Part shown: in pieces, positions 61,152 to 64,000 of the stretch
How the letters are laid out: each line of letters begins with the position of its first letter
Numbering within the stretch: the first letter of the stretch is position 1
Origin: CAZXWK01 sp964644675
GTDB lineage: Bacteria; Actinomycetota; Coriobacteriia; Anaerosomatales; JAAXUF01
NCBI GenBank assembly: GCA_964644675.1
Contig: CAZXWK010000004.1
Span: 33,322 to 97,321 of the forward strand
DNA: 64,000 nucleotides
Reading direction: 5' to 3'
Program-made: the position numbers and the translations under genes
Notes under the pieces: model-generated
What the model was told of the DNA's origin: nothing
Databases searched by the model: none
Seen by the model: the letters and a program-made list of their open reading frames with translations, nothing else

Positions 61152-62240
61152 TCACTCGCCGCCGCTCAGGATCGTCTTGCTCTTCCCCTTCGCCTTCAGG
61201 AACGACGCGTAGTCCTTGGTGAAGGTCTGCGAACCGTCCTTCCCGGTCAGCACGTAGTAGAGGTACTCCGTCTTCGCGGGATGGGCCGCAGCATCGAGCG
61301 CCTGGAGCCCCGGACTGCAGATCGGTCCGGCGGGAAGGCCCGAGCGCCGGTAGGTGTTGTAGGGGGTGATACGAGCCAAGTCGGAAGTCTTGAGCGATGT
61401 CGTGCCCTCGGGTAGACCGTAGAGGCAGGTCGCGCACAGCTGAAGGCGCATCTTCGCGTGGAGCCGGTTGTAGATGACCGAGGCCACGAGCGGGAACTCC
61501 TTCTCGAGCCGCGCCTCGCGCTCGATGATCGAAGCGATCGTCACCACGTCGCGAACGTTGAGGTTCTTCGACTTCGCGTACGTCATGTCGACGGCGGCGA
61601 TCTCCTCGTCGAACTGCGCGAGCATCATCTCGATGACCTTCTCGGGCTTGGTCCCCTTCTTGATGCGATACGTCTTGGGGAAGAGGAAGCCCTCCAGAGA
61701 GGTGACCTCGCTGCTCTGCAGGTAGGGCCGGTTCGCCGCGAACTGCGCCGAGTCGGTCGTCGCGAGGCGCAGGAACTCCTCCTTGTCGATGCCCGCCTTG
61801 GCCGAGAGGCGCTCGGCGATCTGGTTCAGCGAGAATCCCTCGGGGATGACGACGTCGTAGTAGACGACCTCGGGACCCTTCGCGAGCTTCTCCAGAACCA
61901 GTTCGTAGGGCATGCCGGTCGCGAGCTTGTACGTGCCCGGCTTGAGCTTGGAGCCGTAGGGCGAGTTGCGCGCCTCCCAGCGGAACATACGCGCGTTGGC
62001 GACGACGCCCTGCGCGGCGAGCTGCGAGCCGATCTGTGCCGCGCTCGAGCCCTTCGCGATCCGGACCTCGACCGGCGTACCGGCCGCGACGGGGTTCTGC
62101 GCGCGGTAGAGGAGCGCCCACGCGGCGACGGCCGCCGCAACGAGCGCGACGGCGATGACCGCTGCCGCGACGGCCAGCACGGTGCGGGCCACGCTGCGCG
62201 TGCGTGACCGCTTCGGCGGCACGGAGATGCCGTCACTCAC
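61152..62240 (-). CDS. mltG: Endolytic transglycosylase MltG, paralog 1
   Basis: A 362-residue membrane-anchored YceG-family enzyme that cuts nascent peptidoglycan glycan strands. The helix is at about 22-45. The small LysM-like part (about 55-125) is followed by the catalytic domain with SLEGFLFPKTYRI, the catalytic Glu240 in IASIIEREARL and ITPYNTYRRSGLPAGPI. Unlike its neighbour, it carries CATC (Cys269, Cys272) and Cys308 in the substrate-side loop, possibly a disulfide. The GTG overlaps the upstream paralog TGA. Confidence 0.92.
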   Translation of the reverse strand: MSDGISVPPKRSRTRSVARTVLAVAAAVIAVALVAAAVAAWALLYRAQNPVAAGTPVEVRIAKGSSAAQIGSQLAAQGVVANARMFRWEARNSPYGSKLKPGTYKLATGMPYELVLEKLAKGPEVVYYDVVIPEGFSLNQIAERLSAKAGIDKEEFLRLATTDSAQFAANRPYLQSSEVTSLEGFLFPKTYRIKKGTKPEKVIEMMLAQFDEEIAAVDMTYAKSKNLNVRDVVTIASIIEREARLEKEFPLVASVIYNRLHAKMRLQLCATCLYGLPEGTTSLKTSDLARITPYNTYRRSGLPAGPICSPGLQALDAAAHPAKTEYLYYVLTGKDGSQTFTKDYASFLKAKGKSKTILSGGE

Positions 62241-63325
62241 TTGCCGAAGACCTCCTTGGACTTCTTCTTCGCGACGAGGAAATCGGCAAGGTTGGTCGTG
62301 AACGTGTGCGAACCGTCCTTGCCGGTCAACACATAGTAGAGGAACGGCGAGTCCGCGGGGGCGGCGGCGGCCTGGAGCGACTTGAGGCCCGGGTTGGAGA
62401 TGGGCCCGGGCGGAAGCCCGCGGTGCGTGTAGGTGTTGTACGGCGTCTTGAGCCGAAGGTCGCGCCCGTCGAGTCGGAACTTGTTGTTGCCGAGCACGTA
62501 CTGGATCGTCGCATCGATCTTGAGCAGCATCCCGCGGTCGAGCCGGTTGTAGATGACCGCCGCGACCAAAGGCCGCTCCGAGTCGAGCTTCGCCTCCTTC
62601 TCGATCATCGAGGCGAGGGTGACCAGCTCGGCGGTCGTGAGCTTGCGCGGCGCGATCGCCGCCGTGTCCACCGAGCTCATCTCGGCGTCGAACTGGTCGA
62701 GCATCATCTCGATGACGTCGGCCGCCGAGGAGCCCACGCGGATCCGGTAGGTCTTGGGGAACAGGTAGCCCTCGAGCGACCCCTTGTAGGCTGCCGCAAG
62801 GTACGGGTGCGCCGCCGAGAACTCCTTCGCGCCACCCTTGGCGAGCGCCTTGAAGTCCTTGGCGGGGATGCCGGCCTGCTCCTCGAGGCGCGTGGCGATG
62901 CGGTCGACCGTGTAGCCCTCGGGAATGGTCACGCTCACGTACCGGACCGACGGGCCCTGCCGCAGCTGGTCGAGCACGGTGCCGGAGTCCATGCCCGTAC
63001 GCAGGTCGTAGACGCCGGCCCGTAGCTTGCCGTCGGCTCCGGTGAGCCGCGCACGGATGCGGAAGAGCGTCGGGTGCTCGATCACGCCCGCCGCGGCGAG
63101 CCTCTTCGCCATCGCGGCCGTGCTTGCGCCCTGGGGGATCTCGAGCTGGACGGCCTTGCCGTCGCCCTGCGACGGCGACTCGCTGAACGCGAGGAAAGCG
63201 ACGGCGCCCAAGAGCACCGCGACGCCGACGGCGAGCGCCACCGCTATCGAGATGAGGAGCTTGACCGGGTCCTTCTCGGACGGTCGGGGACCTGACCTCG
63301 GTCCACCCGCACCGCTTCGTGCCAT
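62237..63325 (-). CDS. mltG: Endolytic transglycosylase MltG, paralog 2
   Basis: A 362-residue copy, same length and domain layout as paralog 1: helix at about 22-48, LysM-like part, SLEGYLFPKTYRI, catalytic Glu242 in LASMIEKEAKL, KTPYNTYTHRGLPPGPI and LTGKDGSHTF. It keeps the usual ATIQYVLG in the loop where paralog 1 has cysteines, so this is the more standard MltG. ATG 63323-63325 overlaps the ruvX TGA by one base. The alaS-ruvX-mltG order is widely conserved. Confidence 0.93.
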   Translation of the reverse strand: MARSGAGGPRSGPRPSEKDPVKLLISIAVALAVGVAVLLGAVAFLAFSESPSQGDGKAVQLEIPQGASTAAMAKRLAAAGVIEHPTLFRIRARLTGADGKLRAGVYDLRTGMDSGTVLDQLRQGPSVRYVSVTIPEGYTVDRIATRLEEQAGIPAKDFKALAKGGAKEFSAAHPYLAAAYKGSLEGYLFPKTYRIRVGSSAADVIEMMLDQFDAEMSSVDTAAIAPRKLTTAELVTLASMIEKEAKLDSERPLVAAVIYNRLDRGMLLKIDATIQYVLGNNKFRLDGRDLRLKTPYNTYTHRGLPPGPISNPGLKSLQAAAAPADSPFLYYVLTGKDGSHTFTTNLADFLVAKKKSKEVFGK

Positions 63326-63756
63326 CAGACGGCTCCTGTCACTTCGCCGCGCCTCGCGTCGAGATAGGCCTGCAGGAAGAGTGTCGCCGCGACCATGTCG
63401 ACGCTGCCGCGCCGGTCCCGCTCGCTCGCGCCCGACTCGGCCATCGCCCGGCTCGCCGCACTCGACGAAAGCCGTTCGTCGGTGTAGGTCACCGGCACGC
63501 CGAGCAGCCGCTCGAGCCGGCCCGCCGCATGACGGACACGTGCGGCCTGGGGCCCCTCGGTGCCGTCGAGCGACAGCGGGAGGCCCACGACCAGCAGTTC
63601 GACCTCGTAGTCAGCAACAAGCGTGCGAAGTCCGGTCCCGTCGCCGAGGGCCGGTGCGGCGTCCACCACGGCGAGCGGAGTCGCCACCGTACCCGAGGGG
63701 TCGGACACGGCGACGCCGATCCGCTTCTCCCCGATGTCGAGACCGAGCACGCGCAT
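63325..63756 (-). CDS. ruvX: Holliday junction resolvase-like protein RuvX/YqgF
   Basis: A 143-residue RNase H-fold protein. It starts MRVLGLDIGEKRIGVAVSDP and has LLVVGLPLSLDGTEG and the C-terminal VPVTYTDERLSSSAA followed by DMVAATLFLQAYLD, the family hallmarks with the catalytic Asp and Glu. It acts in pre-16S rRNA processing or Holliday junctions depending on species. It follows alaS by 6 bases. Confidence 0.93.
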   Translation of the reverse strand: MRVLGLDIGEKRIGVAVSDPSGTVATPLAVVDAAPALGDGTGLRTLVADYEVELLVVGLPLSLDGTEGPQAARVRHAAGRLERLLGVPVTYTDERLSSSAASRAMAESGASERDRRGSVDMVAATLFLQAYLDARRGEVTGAV

Positions 63757-63762
63757 GGGCGC

Positions 63763-64000
63763 CTAGGAGCGAACGAGCAGGTCTCGCGCGATCTGGAGCG
63801 CCGCGTCGATTCCCGCGGCGTCCTCGCCGCCGCCCTGCGCCATCGCGGGCTTGCCGCCGCCACGACCCCCCACCGCCGGCGCCATCGCCTTGACGACGTC
63901 ACCCGCCGAGAACCCCGCGGCCACCGCCGTGTCGTTGCCCGCCGCAAGGAAGATGGGCTTGCCCGTCTCGGCGTCCTCGGTGACGAGCACGAGCGCGTCG
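63763..64000 (-). CDS. alaS: Alanyl-tRNA synthetase, C-terminal fragment (5' end outside window)
   Basis: The frame is open past the right edge. The visible 79 or so codons are the end of the DHHA1 domain: LVTEDAETGKPIFLAAGNDTA, then AVGGRGGGKPAMAQGGGED, the Gly-rich motif of AlaRS, and a final LQIARDLLV helix. The gene starts at higher coordinates. Next to ruvX and mltG as is usual. Confidence 0.9.
   Translation of the reverse strand, partial: DALVLVTEDAETGKPIFLAAGNDTAVAAGFSAGDVVKAMAPAVGGRGGGKPAMAQGGGEDAAGIDAALQIARDLLVRS

Overview
The window is a stretch of high-GC chromosomal DNA packed with housekeeping genes. Most of about 60 genes lie on the minus strand, in long operons with 4-bp ATGA/GTGA overlaps. 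The gene set points to an actinobacterium: SteA and SteB/MctB-type proteins, a DUF3866 protein, TlyA, and the order tlyA-nadK-recN-steA-steB-...-pyrG-...-ald-...-xerD, which from memory resembles mycobacteria and streptomycetes. A complete type IV pilus locus and an oadA-accB fusion next to accC make a deep, anaerobic lineage near Coriobacteriia (OPB41/Anaerosomatales-like) my best guess; this is inference. I see no rRNA, tRNA, CRISPR array, insertion sequence or prophage, and no gene-free stretch over 300 bases. There are two 100-N assembly gaps, at 2796-2895 and 50672-50771, and both lie inside genes.

Layout. 1-1.1 kb: a partial DUF4349 protein and a small membrane protein (plus strand). 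1.1-6.3 kb: a BMP-type nucleoside ABC importer (binding lipoprotein, double ATPase, two permeases). 6.3-10.9 kb: XerD-type recombinase, a large SPFH protein and alanine dehydrogenase. 11-11.6 kb: a coiled-coil membrane protein (plus). 11.7-18.9 kb: DUF3866, M20 peptidase, CTP synthase, a WecA/MraY-like transferase and a large phosphatase-like membrane protein. 19.1-21.5 kb: murJ and a family 2 glycosyltransferase (plus). 21.5-28.8 kb: steB, steA, recN, nadK, tlyA, dxs. 28.9-35.3 kb: xseB, nusB, asp23, accC, oadA-accB fusion, efp and an M24 peptidase.

35.3-38.9 kb: three minor-pilin genes, one carrying three beta-sandwich repeats. 38.9-42.1 kb: aroC-aroK-aroB-aroQ. 42.2-57.2 kb: the main pilus locus, in transcription order pilB2, a Roadblock/LC7 protein, a DUF4388 protein, a small GTPase, a Pro/Ala-rich membrane protein, pilB1, pilC, pilA, pilD, pilM, pilN, pilO and a PilP/GspC-like protein. 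57.2-61.1 kb: aroE, yqeG and an ABC-2 exporter with a TPR protein. 61.1-64 kb: two tandem mltG paralogs, ruvX and the 3' end of alaS.

How it fits together. The aro genes sit on both sides of the pilus locus. The pilus locus contains a probable small-GTPase control module (Roadblock + DUF4388 + GTPase + Pro/Ala-rich protein) placed between two PilB-type ATPases, with no pilT in view. This module is the best candidate for an under-described system. The murJ, steA/steB, glycosyltransferase and mltG genes are probably cell-wall assembly and division functions. Many gene ends carry strong GC hairpins without U-tracts; the pilA terminator is the clear exception with a U-rich tail.
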